Below, piece after piece: positions 17,231 through 25,213 of a DNA stretch of 45,098 nucleotides. This DNA comes from an uncultured Pelagibacteraceae bacterium. GTDB lineage: Bacteria > Pseudomonadota > Alphaproteobacteria > Pelagibacterales > Pelagibacteraceae. The stretch lies in the NCBI GenBank assembly GCA_902599625.1, contig CACKGF010000004.1:1-45098 (forward strand), in the 5' to 3' direction. Numbering within the stretch: the first letter of the stretch is position 1; the number at the start of each line of letters is the position of its first letter. The notes beneath the pieces were generated by a model. It did not search any database, had not been told where the DNA came from, and saw only the letters and a program-made list of their open reading frames with translations. Made by a program: the position numbers and the translations under genes.

Positions 17231-18571
17231 ATGGAAATTAGACACTACTGTAACTCATTTAACTCATTTACTTCTGGAAAAAGCACAATAGTTTGTGATC
17301 CTTGGGTTGGCGAAGCTGCAAGAACATCTTGGATATCTTATCCTGTCCATGAAAAGGGAGGAAAATTATTAAATAAAATTAATCCTGACTTTTTATATAT
17401 AAGCCATTTGCACTGTGATCATTTTGATCCCAAAACCTTACTGGATTATAAAAATAAAAAAACAGTTATAGTCATTAAAAAATTTGATATTCCAATCTTA
17501 AAAAACAGAATTATAAAACTTGGATATAATAACATATTAGAATGTGATCCATGGAAAAAATATAAGCTTAATAAAGATTTATCTGTTGCTATAATTCCAC
17601 AAATGTCCTCAAATAACAGTGGTATAGAAGAACAAATAGATTATGACCTTGATACATCAATAGTAATTCAATCTAACAAAACAAAAGAAGTATTTTATAA
17701 TGGTGTCGATAATCCACTTACAGCTAAGGATTATTTAATTGTAAAAAATTTTATAAGTAAAAATTTTAACAAAAAAATTGCAGCAACAGTCCTCCAAGAT
17801 GGTGCAGCAGGAGAATATCCCCATTGTTTTTTAAATATAAATAGACAAAAAGAAAGAAAAAAAGTTGTGATAAATGGTTTAAAGCTTTTAAAGGAAAGAA
17901 TGAAAATTTTAAAACCTGAAGCATACTTTTCACCTTCTCCCGGGGCTATAATTAGTGGTAAATTTTCAAAATTAAATGATTTAGTAGCTAAACCAAGCCT
18001 TGGACAAATAAAAAAATATTTAAAAAGTGAGAAAAGTAAATTGCTTAATATTTCAGGAGGAGGTGTTGCAAAAAAATACAATGGCAAATGGATAGTTGAA
18101 AAACCTAATTTTGATTTTAATCAAAAAAAAATTATAAAAAAATTTTCAAATAAAAGATATTTTTATGACTTTGATGTTAAAAAAGTTAACATAAAAAATT
18201 TAGATCAACTTTTCACTGAAAGTTGCGTAAATTATAGAAATAGACTTAAAAAATTTCCTATCAAAACTAGTTGGAATGTTGAATTTTCTGTATATAAGAA
18301 TCTCTCATTAAACAAAAGTAAAAAAATTGATCTTAAAAAATCAAAAATGATTAAAAATTACTCAATTGATTACAATACTGACAAGTTTAAATCTAAGAAA
18401 AATTTTTCATCGTTAAGATGTCATTTAGATTTAAATCTATTCTATGGCTTGCTAACAAAAAAAATTAAAAATTGGAATGAACCTACCTCAGGAACTTTAG
18501 TTCTCTATGAGAGAAAACCAAATAGATTTGATCCCAACCTTTTATTTTCACTAAACTTTTTAAGCGCTTAA
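17231..18571 (+). CDS. CMAH-like metallo-beta-lactamase-fold hydrolase
   Basis: A 446-residue protein of the UlaG/CMAH branch of the metallo-beta-lactamase fold. The metal motif is YISHLHCDHFDPKTL (His-x-His-x-Asp-His) near residue 56, preceded by VCDPWVGEAARTSW. Later segments (DTSIVIQ near 140, LQDGAAGEYPHCF near 195, ERKKVVINGLKLLK, and YFSPSPGA near 230) line up, from memory, with the catalytic region of CMP-N-acetylneuraminate hydroxylase. The N-terminal Rieske iron-sulfur domain of that enzyme is absent. The substrate is unknown; sugar nucleotide or surface glycan chemistry is one possibility. The ATG at 17231 is preferred to a TTG two codons earlier. Confidence 0.78.
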   Translation: MEIRHYCNSFNSFTSGKSTIVCDPWVGEAARTSWISYPVHEKGGKLLNKINPDFLYISHLHCDHFDPKTLLDYKNKKTVIVIKKFDIPILKNRIIKLGYNNILECDPWKKYKLNKDLSVAIIPQMSSNNSGIEEQIDYDLDTSIVIQSNKTKEVFYNGVDNPLTAKDYLIVKNFISKNFNKKIAATVLQDGAAGEYPHCFLNINRQKERKKVVINGLKLLKERMKILKPEAYFSPSPGAIISGKFSKLNDLVAKPSLGQIKKYLKSEKSKLLNISGGGVAKKYNGKWIVEKPNFDFNQKKIIKKFSNKRYFYDFDVKKVNIKNLDQLFTESCVNYRNRLKKFPIKTSWNVEFSVYKNLSLNKSKKIDLKKSKMIKNYSIDYNTDKFKSKKNFSSLRCHLDLNLFYGLLTKKIKNWNEPTSGTLVLYERKPNRFDPNLLFSLNFLSA

Positions 18572-18574
18572 AAA
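18557..18574. repeat. Perfect 18-base palindrome at the end of the MBL gene
   Basis: TTTTTAAGC followed by GCTTAAAAA forms a perfect palindrome covering the last codons and stop of the MBL gene. It lies in the convergent gap with selO and could contribute to 3'-end formation for the rightward transcript, though its AT-rich arms make a weak hairpin. Confidence 0.4.
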
Positions 18575-18603
18575 AACTCTCAGAGCACAAAATATCTTTG
18601 AGA
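18571..18603 (-). terminator. Candidate intrinsic terminator of selO
   Basis: Read leftward, an 8-base-pair stem (18596-18603 with 18578-18585, one wobble) with a 10-base loop is followed by G and six T residues (complement of 18571-18577). It starts 2 bases after the selO stop, the expected place. In the rightward direction only three T residues follow, so termination of the MBL transcript here is less certain. Confidence 0.6.
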
Positions 18604-18604
18604 T

Positions 18605-20050
18605 TTAAGTTCCACAAAATGTTTGATATTTTTTGTCGCCTTTAGCTGGAGGGTATCTATATTTAGCTAAAATTTCTTGGTTCGTATATGGATTTTTTAA
18701 AGCTTTAAGCATATCATTGAATGGTGCAAGATCATTATCTTCGGCTGATTTTAAAACATTTTCAACATTGTGATTTCGAGGAATTATCTTAGGATTACTA
18801 TATTCCATTAACTTATGACTATCTTTAGTTAACCTTTTCTGCCACTTCATCTTCCAATTATTAAATTTGTTATTTTGAAAATCATTTTTAATACTTATTT
18901 CTGAATTCATTAAAAAACAAAAAGTATTTGTGTAGTCTAATTCTTGGTCTTTCATCAATTCTAATAATTCAGATATTATTACTTTATCATCTTTATCATC
19001 ACCAATTAGACCTAACTTGTTCTTCATCATATCAAACCATTTTTTTTCATATTGTTTATCAAATTTATCAATCACCTCTGTTGCCATTTTTACTGCTTCA
19101 TCTTTTTTCGGACTAATCAAAGACAATATACATTCAGCAAATCTAGCTAAATTCCATTTTGTAATTGCTGGCTGATTTCCGTATGCATATCTTCCCATAT
19201 GATCTATTGAGCTGAAGCATGTGCCTGGATTGTAACTATTCATAAAGGCACAAGGACCATAATCTATGGTTTCACCCGAAATAGCCATGTTATCAGTATT
19301 CATTACGCCATGAATAAATCCCACACGCATCCAATTGACCACTAATTCAATTTGCTTATTAATTAATGTAGTAAGTAAATCGTAAGCTTTATTTTTTGAT
19401 TTTAATATTTCCGGATAATGTCTTTTAATCGTATAGTCTACTAAAGTATTTAATTCATCAAGGTTATCCCTAGTTTTAATAAACTGAAAAGTTCCAACCC
19501 TGATATGACTTGAAGCTACCCTTGTTAATATTGCACCAGGCAAAGGTCTTTCTCTAATTACATCTTCCCCAGTTCTAACAACTGCTAAACTTCTTGTTGT
19601 TGGTATATTTAACGAGTGCATAGCCTCACTAATTAGGTATTCTCTTAACATAGGACCTAATGCTGCTCTTCCGTCCCCACTTCTTGAAAAGGGTGTCTGA
19701 CCTGAACCCTTAAACTGAACATCAAATCTTTGGTTACTCTTAGAAATGTGTTCACCTAATAAAACTGCTCGACCATCACCCAATATTGTGAAATGACCAA
19801 ATTGATGACCCGCGTATGCCTGGGCTAGAGATTTAGTTCCTTTTGGAAGAGAGTTCCCAGAAAATAATTTTGCTTGTTCTTCCTTATCAATTTTAAAAAA
19901 ATTCAAACCCATCTGGTCGGCTAAATCATAATTTAAGATTATTAATTCTGGACTTTTAACTGGAACAGGTGATATTTCATAAATAAAAGATTTTGGTAAA
20001 TTAGAATACGAATTATCAAAATTCCAGCCGATTTTGTTTTTATCAGACAT
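18605..20050 (-). CDS. selO: Protein adenylyltransferase SelO (YdiU/UPF0061)
   Basis: Pseudokinase-fold enzyme that transfers AMP from ATP to hydroxyl side chains of proteins, with a role in redox stress. The 481 residues are typical. Family segments include YAGHQFGHFTILGDGRA near residue 80, QFKGSGQTPFSRSGDGRAAL near 112 and the active-site region HGVMNTDNMAISG near 248 followed by DYGPCAF. The C-terminus reads YQTFCGT; the Cys three residues before the end sits where selenocysteine is found in eukaryotic SelO. It is preceded by the FkbM gene with a 3-base gap. The leftward terminator follows directly. Confidence 0.95.
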   Translation of the reverse strand: MSDKNKIGWNFDNSYSNLPKSFIYEISPVPVKSPELIILNYDLADQMGLNFFKIDKEEQAKLFSGNSLPKGTKSLAQAYAGHQFGHFTILGDGRAVLLGEHISKSNQRFDVQFKGSGQTPFSRSGDGRAALGPMLREYLISEAMHSLNIPTTRSLAVVRTGEDVIRERPLPGAILTRVASSHIRVGTFQFIKTRDNLDELNTLVDYTIKRHYPEILKSKNKAYDLLTTLINKQIELVVNWMRVGFIHGVMNTDNMAISGETIDYGPCAFMNSYNPGTCFSSIDHMGRYAYGNQPAITKWNLARFAECILSLISPKKDEAVKMATEVIDKFDKQYEKKWFDMMKNKLGLIGDDKDDKVIISELLELMKDQELDYTNTFCFLMNSEISIKNDFQNNKFNNWKMKWQKRLTKDSHKLMEYSNPKIIPRNHNVENVLKSAEDNDLAPFNDMLKALKNPYTNQEILAKYRYPPAKGDKKYQTFCGT

Positions 20051-20053
20051 TTT

Positions 20054-20749
20054 TCATTTATAATCTATCATAGATTTTAAAACTGTATTATCTTTTCTTA
20101 CATACCAATCATCCCAATGACTTAAGTTTTCAAAAACTCTTTTGTAATCATTTTCTGTCATTATTTTAAAAATTTTATCTCTTTTTTCCTCTATAAAATT
20201 ATGCTCAATAGTAAATATTTCAATTTTACATTTTTTAAAGTCAAAATTTTTCAAGATTTCAAATTCACTTCCTTCTGTATCAATCGATATATAGTCAATT
20301 TGTTTTTTATCAACATACTCACTAATTAGGTCATTTAAAGAAATAGTTTCTACTTCATAGCTAGAAAAATCTTTTCTTAATTTACTGTTATTGTCATTAT
20401 CTAAGTAATCGTTAAACCCTGATAATTCTGGATATTTTGGAACTTCATTAAATATTAATTTTTTTCCACTCTCACTAAAAACAGCTTTTTTTGACAAGAT
20501 ACATTTTCTGTTTTTCATTTTTTGAAGCCAAAAATTTGAGGGCTCACAAATTATTCCTGTCCATCCCCGTTTTTCTAGAGCAAAAGAATTGCTTAAATGT
20601 TTTCCATCACAAGCACCTATTTCAATGAAATAACCGTCTTTCTTTTGTTGTGTAAAATATAGAACAAACAAATCTTGGGAAATTTGTGATTTTGACTTCC
20701 ATCTATTAGAAACAATAAATTCAAGAAAATTGGAATAATTTATCTGCAT
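20054..20749 (-). CDS. FkbM family methyltransferase
   Basis: SAM-dependent O-methyltransferase of the FkbM family, 231 residues. The motifs are SQDLFVLYF near residue 24, the SAM loop FIEIGACDGKHLSNS near 38, GIICEPSNFW near 66, and IDYISIDTEGSEFEIL near 155, all typical. The acceptor is unknown; such enzymes often methylate sugars of surface polysaccharides or small lipids. It sits three bases before selO and just after a small membrane protein gene on the same strand. No signal peptide is seen, so it is cytoplasmic. Confidence 0.88.
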   Translation of the reverse strand: MQINYSNFLEFIVSNRWKSKSQISQDLFVLYFTQQKKDGYFIEIGACDGKHLSNSFALEKRGWTGIICEPSNFWLQKMKNRKCILSKKAVFSESGKKLIFNEVPKYPELSGFNDYLDNDNNSKLRKDFSSYEVETISLNDLISEYVDKKQIDYISIDTEGSEFEILKNFDFKKCKIEIFTIEHNFIEEKRDKIFKIMTENDYKRVFENLSHWDDWYVRKDNTVLKSMIDYK

Positions 20750-20755
20750 ATCAAG

Positions 20756-20923
20756 TTAAATTTTTTTTATATATAAACCTAAAATTCCATTAAAGATAGA
20801 TACAGCAATAACGATAGACTGACCCTCAAAAGAATAAAAATTAAATGAAGGATAAAAACTTATAGCAACACTCAAGAAAAGATAAGTTAAAATAAAAGGT
20901 CTTAAAAATTTCTTTATTCTCAA
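20756..20923 (-). CDS. Small two-helix membrane protein (hypothetical, TTG start)
   Basis: An open frame of 55 residues that fills the gap between fdh and the FkbM gene almost exactly: it starts 3 bases after the fdh stop and ends 6 bases before the FkbM start. The product begins LRIKKFLRPF and has two hydrophobic stretches (about residues 9-24 and 36-52) separated by a short polar loop, ending YIKKI. This basic-hydrophobic-basic layout favours a real inner-membrane protein. The only usable start is TTG at 20923, and no Shine-Dalgarno site is seen, which lowers confidence. No family is recognised. Confidence 0.5.
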   Translation of the reverse strand: MRIKKFLRPFILTYLFLSVAISFYPSFNFYSFEGQSIVIAVSIFNGILGLYIKKI

Positions 20924-20926
20924 TTT

Positions 20927-22126
20927 TTATTTTTTCTTATATTTCGCGGCCTCCTCAGAACCACTTGTTGCTGAACCTTTACTGTATGAGTGTGCTCCCA
21001 TCCCAGCTAATTGTCCATCTTTTACAATAAGATACTGATCTCTAATTGGTTTTTTGTCGAAAAAGCATTCTAATATTTCTCTTACACCATCAGCATATCT
21101 TGCTTGAGCAGAAAGCGAAGTTCCTGACGTATGTGGAGTCATTCCGTGATTAGGCATTGATCTCCATACATGGTCGTTGGGAGCAGGCTGTGGGAACCAT
21201 ACGTCTCCTGCGTATCCACTTAATTGTCCAGATTTCAATGCATCCGCTATATCATTTTTGTTACAAATTTTTCCTCTGGCAGTATTTACGATATATGCCC
21301 CCTTTTTCATTTTACTAATCATTTTTTTATCGAATAAGTTTTCAGTTTCGGGGTGCAATGGACAATTAATTGTAACTACGTCACATACCTTAACCATTGA
21401 CTCAACAGACTCATGAAAAGTTAGATTTAATTCTTTTTCTACACTGTCAGGTAATTTATGTCTGTCAAAGTAGTGTAAATGTACATCAAAAGGTTTCATT
21501 TTTCTTAAAGCATCAAGGCCAATTCTTCCCGCGGCAACTGTTCCAATATGCATTCCTTCGACATCATAACTTCTATGAACGGCATCAGCTATATTCCATC
21601 CACCTTCATTAACAATTCTATGTTGATTGTGGTAATCTCTAACCATTGATACAATCATCATTACAATATGTTCAGCTACAGATCTTGAGTTACAAAAAGT
21701 AACTTCAACAACATCAATTTTATTATCCATTGCCGCCTGTAAATCTACGTGGTCAGACCCTATACCAGCGGTAATTGCCATTTTTAAATTTTTTGCCTTA
21801 GCTATTCTTTCTTTCGTCAAATAATAAGGAAAAAATGGTTGTGAAATTACTATATCAGCGTCAACTATATGCTTATCAGCTTCGCATCCATCGCCATCTT
21901 TACTGTTAGTAACAATGAATTCATGACCATTGCTCTCTAAAAATTTTCTAAGTCCTAATTCTCCTGATACACATCCAAGTAATTGACCAGGAGTAAAATC
22001 TCTTCCTTTAGGAGAAGGTAATGTCATTCCATCAGGATATTTTTCAAGTTTTGGTAAATCGCTCAAAGGATAAGATTTTGGCATTCCACCTTTAGGATCG
22101 TCATATAAAACACATAATATTTTCAT
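20927..22126 (-). CDS. fdh: NAD-dependent formate dehydrogenase (single-subunit type)
   Basis: Cofactor-light enzyme that oxidises formate to CO2 and makes NADH. The 399 residues belong to the D-2-hydroxyacid dehydrogenase superfamily. The catalytic set falls at the numbers known for the Pseudomonas enzyme: Asn146, Arg284, Asp308, Gln313 and His332, with PFFPYYLT near 97 lining the pocket. Asp221-Arg222 after the Rossmann fold fits NAD rather than NADP. This makes formate dehydrogenase far likelier than another 2-hydroxyacid dehydrogenase. A strong AGGAG precedes the start. It would turn formate from one-carbon pathways into energy, complementing glycine cleavage. Confidence 0.96.
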   Translation of the reverse strand: MKILCVLYDDPKGGMPKSYPLSDLPKLEKYPDGMTLPSPKGRDFTPGQLLGCVSGELGLRKFLESNGHEFIVTNSKDGDGCEADKHIVDADIVISQPFFPYYLTKERIAKAKNLKMAITAGIGSDHVDLQAAMDNKIDVVEVTFCNSRSVAEHIVMMIVSMVRDYHNQHRIVNEGGWNIADAVHRSYDVEGMHIGTVAAGRIGLDALRKMKPFDVHLHYFDRHKLPDSVEKELNLTFHESVESMVKVCDVVTINCPLHPETENLFDKKMISKMKKGAYIVNTARGKICNKNDIADALKSGQLSGYAGDVWFPQPAPNDHVWRSMPNHGMTPHTSGTSLSAQARYADGVREILECFFDKKPIRDQYLIVKDGQLAGMGAHSYSKGSATSGSEEAAKYKKK

Positions 22127-22133
22127 TTTTATT

Positions 22134-22138
22134 CTCCT
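22134..22138 (-). promoter_or_regulatory. Strong Shine-Dalgarno site of fdh
   Basis: Read leftward, AGGAG ends 7 bases before the fdh ATG at 22126. Most genes in this window lack such a site, so this one stands out and fits a well-translated enzyme. The rest of the 93-base gap up to 22219 showed no convincing promoter by eye. Confidence 0.7.
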
Positions 22139-22219
22139 AGTTGTTTATAAAAGCAATTATCTTGAATTTATATGTCAGACTGTAGCACAATAATAAAGCG
22201 TCTAGCAAATAAATAGTGT

Positions 22220-22684
22220 TTATTTTGGATAGTTTTTTTTGAGTATAAATTTGTTTAATACAACCCCAAAAATTATAATAATTACAGATCCAGTGATGAC
22301 AGGGCTTAACAAGTAATCAAATGAGGCAGACCCTATTATAACAATTATTGGATTACCTCCAGCTGGTGGATGAGTAACGTTTAATGTGATCATAAAAAAA
22401 ACCCCAAGACCAACTGCTAAGGGAATTAAAATGTACTCTGGTAAAGGAATAAACGTTAAAGCAATTACTCCTACGGTAGCAGTTACTAGATGACCAAAAA
22501 AAATATTTTTGGGATGTGCGAAGGGGCTTTCCGGATAACCATATAATAATACCATAGTTGAACCAAACGAAGCTACCAGAAACAGTCCATAATCAGTCTT
22601 ATAAGTTAGCAGCGTTAATACACCGATTGTAATAGCCGAAAAAAGACCAGCTATAGAGTTGTCGATAATTTTTTTAGTTTCCAT
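22220..22684 (-). CDS. HPP family membrane protein
   Basis: A 154-residue integral membrane protein of the HPP family, with four to five hydrophobic segments. The diagnostic motifs are SPFAHPKN near residue 53 and THPPAGGNP near 104. Some HPP proteins in plants and cyanobacteria act in nitrite transport, but for this bacterium the substrate is unknown. The start overlaps the end of the SufU/NifU-like gene by 11 bases, so they are co-translated. The gap to fdh downstream is 93 bases. Confidence 0.85.
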   Translation of the reverse strand: METKKIIDNSIAGLFSAITIGVLTLLTYKTDYGLFLVASFGSTMVLLYGYPESPFAHPKNIFFGHLVTATVGVIALTFIPLPEYILIPLAVGLGVFFMITLNVTHPPAGGNPIIVIIGSASFDYLLSPVITGSVIIIIFGVVLNKFILKKNYPK

Positions 22685-23075
22685 TTATTAAGCCTTTCTT
22701 TAAAGCATTGAAAGGTAGAAGTATACATTCTTTTCTACTAATATTTTTTGAGCTTATTAATTCTTTATATTTTTTTAAGTTATTGGGTAAGTCACCTTTG
22801 TTTTTAAAAAATTCATTTGCACAATCGCAAACTTCAATCATTTCTTCAACTTTTTTTCCATTTGAATTACTTGATAACAAATTTGCAGAAGCCTGGCAGT
22901 AAACACAATTTTTACCTTGATATGAAACTTTGGTAATTTTTCCTTTATTTATCTTAAAAAATAATTGGATCTCATCTCCGCATAAGGGATTTTTAGCTTT
23001 AGAGTTGTGTGTAAAATCTGATATTTTTTTTTGAGATTTCGTATCAGAGGCCAGTCTTAAAATTTTAAGGTCCAT
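22674..23075 (-). CDS. SufU/NifU N-terminal-like iron-sulfur scaffold protein
   Basis: A protein of about 133 residues resembling SufU and the NifU N-terminal domain, which accept sulfur and zinc or iron for Fe-S cluster assembly. Key residues are Cys32 and Asp34 in NPLCGD, Cys57 in GKNCVYCQAS, and Cys117 in RKECILLPF. The 25-residue spacing of the first two cysteines matches Bacillus SufU. The ATG at 23075 is preferred; a TTG at 23126 would add 17 residues that do not look like the family. No sufS, sufB or sufD lies in the window. It overlaps the HPP gene by 11 bases and is divergent from the EamA gene. Confidence 0.82.
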   Translation of the reverse strand: MDLKILRLASDTKSQKKISDFTHNSKAKNPLCGDEIQLFFKINKGKITKVSYQGKNCVYCQASANLLSSNSNGKKVEEMIEVCDCANEFFKNKGDLPNNLKKYKELISSKNISRKECILLPFNALKKGLINGN

Positions 23076-23194
23076 TTTCCCAGTATATGAAATTGGCTTA
23101 AATTTGCTAGTTGATAAGTTATCCAACTCAAATCGGACGAAAATTGATATAGATTTTTGTTGTTAAAGATTAAGAATAATAATATTAATTTGAA

Positions 23195-24100
23195 ATGCTA
23201 GAGCTGAGAAATGAGAAAGTTGCTATCCCTGTAGTTTTGTTAGCCGGTATTTTGTGGTCTTTTGGACCTTTGGTTGTAAGACATATTGATCAGCCTGAAT
23301 TAGTTCCTTGGCAATATCTTCTTGGAAGAGGTGTTACAATTTTTTTAATACTTAATTTATATTTATTCTTTGAAGAGGGATTTTCTTTTTATAAGAATTA
23401 TAAAAAAGTTGGAATATCAGGATTAATTGGAAGTACTGGTCTTGGTATCGCCATGATCACATTTATTTGGTCAATAACAAATACCTCAGCTGCAATCACT
23501 TTATTATGTTTGGCGGCTATGCCTTTCATTACCGCATTTTTAGGTTTCTTATTTTTAAAAGAAAGAATTTCATTTAATGTTTGGATTGCAATAATTATAG
23601 CTGCTATTGGTATAATAATAATAGCATTCGGCAATACTAACAAAGGTTCATTTTTTGGTCTTTTGTTTGGCATTTTATCTGCAGTAGGATTTTCAGTTTT
23701 TTCTGTGTCTCTAAGATGGAGACCTGAAACTCCAAAATTTACAACAGTTGCAATCGCAGGTTTGATTTGTGCAATAGTATCTATTGTTATTTTGGTCGAG
23801 ACCGACAGCAACTTACTTTCAACAAGTCGTAATCAAGGTTTGTTTTCAGTTCATGGTACATTAGTTTGTATAGGATTAATTCTTTATTCATTAGGTTCTA
23901 AAATGATACCAGCTGCTGAACTTACACTATTGTCATTAACTGAGGTTATTGGTGGAATTTTTTGGGTTTGGTTACCAATATTAGGAATTAATGAAGTTCC
24001 TACAAATAACACAATTATAGGCGGCTTTTTAATTTTTATCTCAATAATTTATTATAGTTTAATAATTAAAAACAATAGACGATTTATTGCATTAAACTAA
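23195..24100 (+). CDS. EamA/DMT-family permease upstream of the amidinotransferase
   Basis: A 301-residue inner-membrane permease with about ten hydrophobic segments in two EamA repeats. The typical features are VVLLAGILWSFGPLVVRHID at the start, LFLKERISFNVWIAI after the fourth helix, and TLLSLTEVIGGIFWVWLPI in the second repeat. The stop TAA is followed directly by the ATG of the amidinotransferase gene, with no spacer, so the two are coupled. Its substrate may therefore be a guanidino compound, arginine or glycine, but that is only inference. Confidence 0.88.
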   Translation: MLELRNEKVAIPVVLLAGILWSFGPLVVRHIDQPELVPWQYLLGRGVTIFLILNLYLFFEEGFSFYKNYKKVGISGLIGSTGLGIAMITFIWSITNTSAAITLLCLAAMPFITAFLGFLFLKERISFNVWIAIIIAAIGIIIIAFGNTNKGSFFGLLFGILSAVGFSVFSVSLRWRPETPKFTTVAIAGLICAIVSIVILVETDSNLLSTSRNQGLFSVHGTLVCIGLILYSLGSKMIPAAELTLLSLTEVIGGIFWVWLPILGINEVPTNNTIIGGFLIFISIIYYSLIIKNNRRFIALN

Positions 24101-25213
24101 ATGGCAAATAAGAAGATTGTTAATAGCTGGAATGAGTGGGATCCGCTTAAGCATGTGATTGTTGGAAGAGCAGACGGTTGCTGTATACCAGCGCCTGAAC
24201 CAGCTTTAGATGCAAAAGTTCCCGAAGACTCAGATATGAAAGGTCAACACGGACCACGAACAAAAGATACAGTTGATAAAGCTAATCAACTTTTAAATGA
24301 TTTTGCCTCCTTACTTGAAAAAAGAGGTATCAAAGTGGATAGACCTACTCCTTTAAATCATAATCAAAAAGTTTCTACACCAGATTGGGAGGTTGAAAGT
24401 ATGTTTGGTTGTATGCCTGCAAGAGATATAATTTTAACAGTTGGAAACGAAATGTTAGAAGCTACGATGAGTTATAGATGTAGATGGTTTGAATATTTAA
24501 ATTACAGACCCTTACTTAAAAAATATTATGATCAAGATAAAAATATGAGACATGAGTCAGCTCCTAAACCTCGACTCACTGATGCAGATTATAGAAAGGA
24601 TTATTTGTCTGATAAGATTGGTGTAAAAAAAAGATTGGAGTGGACTGAAAAAAAATTTTTTGTTACTACAGAGGAAGAACCATTATTTGATGCTGCGGAT
24701 ATATTAAGATTTGGTAAAGATTTAATAGTTCAACACGGTTTTACTACAAACTTAAGTGGAATTGATTGGTTAAGAAGACATTTCAAAAATCACAGGGTGC
24801 ATGCTGTAAATTTTCCAGGAGATCCATATCCAATTCATATCGATGCAACTTTTACCCCTGTGACAGAAGGTATAATTATAAATAATCCTCAGAGAAAGCT
24901 ACCAGTTTCACAACGGAAACTTTTTGAAGATAATGGATGGAAAATATTAGACTCAGCTCAACCAGCTCATAATACTCCACCTCCATTATGCTATTCCTCA
25001 GTTTGGCTTTCAATGAATGTGCTCGTTTTAGATCCAAAAACAGTTTGTGTGGAAAAAAGCGAAATTTATCAAGCAGAGCAATTGGATAAATTAGGTCTTG
25101 AAGTTGTCCCAGTAGAGATGAGAGATGCATACGCTTTTGGTGGTGGTCTTCATTGTTGTACTGCAGATGTATACAGGGAAGGGGACTTAAAAGATTATTT
25201 TCCTAAACAATAA
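24101..25213 (+). CDS. Glycine amidinotransferase-like enzyme (AGAT family)
   Basis: A 370-residue amidinotransferase. It closely resembles animal arginine:glycine amidinotransferase, which makes guanidinoacetate and ornithine. Shared segments are NEWDPLKHVIVGRA at residue 11, RCRWFEYLNYR near 126, FDAADILRFGKD at 196, PIHIDATFTP at 244 and GGGLHCCTADV at 347. The catalytic residues are visible: Asp197, His246 and Cys352, with the same 49-residue Asp-His spacing as the human enzyme. Inosamine-phosphate amidinotransferases are the main alternative. The start abuts the stop of an EamA permease. The stop abuts that of the convergent coiled-coil gene (25213/25214). Confidence 0.88.
   Translation: MANKKIVNSWNEWDPLKHVIVGRADGCCIPAPEPALDAKVPEDSDMKGQHGPRTKDTVDKANQLLNDFASLLEKRGIKVDRPTPLNHNQKVSTPDWEVESMFGCMPARDIILTVGNEMLEATMSYRCRWFEYLNYRPLLKKYYDQDKNMRHESAPKPRLTDADYRKDYLSDKIGVKKRLEWTEKKFFVTTEEEPLFDAADILRFGKDLIVQHGFTTNLSGIDWLRRHFKNHRVHAVNFPGDPYPIHIDATFTPVTEGIIINNPQRKLPVSQRKLFEDNGWKILDSAQPAHNTPPPLCYSSVWLSMNVLVLDPKTVCVEKSEIYQAEQLDKLGLEVVPVEMRDAYAFGGGLHCCTADVYREGDLKDYFPKQ

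Noticed and set aside
17731..18087. A 118-codon open frame antisense to the MBL-fold gene
   Set aside because: The conserved segments of the MBL protein lie on the other strand here; no start signal or family is seen.
20921..20935. Stop-codon read-through from fdh into the small downstream frame
   Set aside because: The frames are in phase, but FDH has its normal C-terminus and a TAA stop; a separate TTG-started gene is simpler.
23398..23811. A 137-codon open frame antisense to the EamA permease
   Set aside because: It mirrors the hydrophobic codons of a real EamA gene and its product has no sensible domain.
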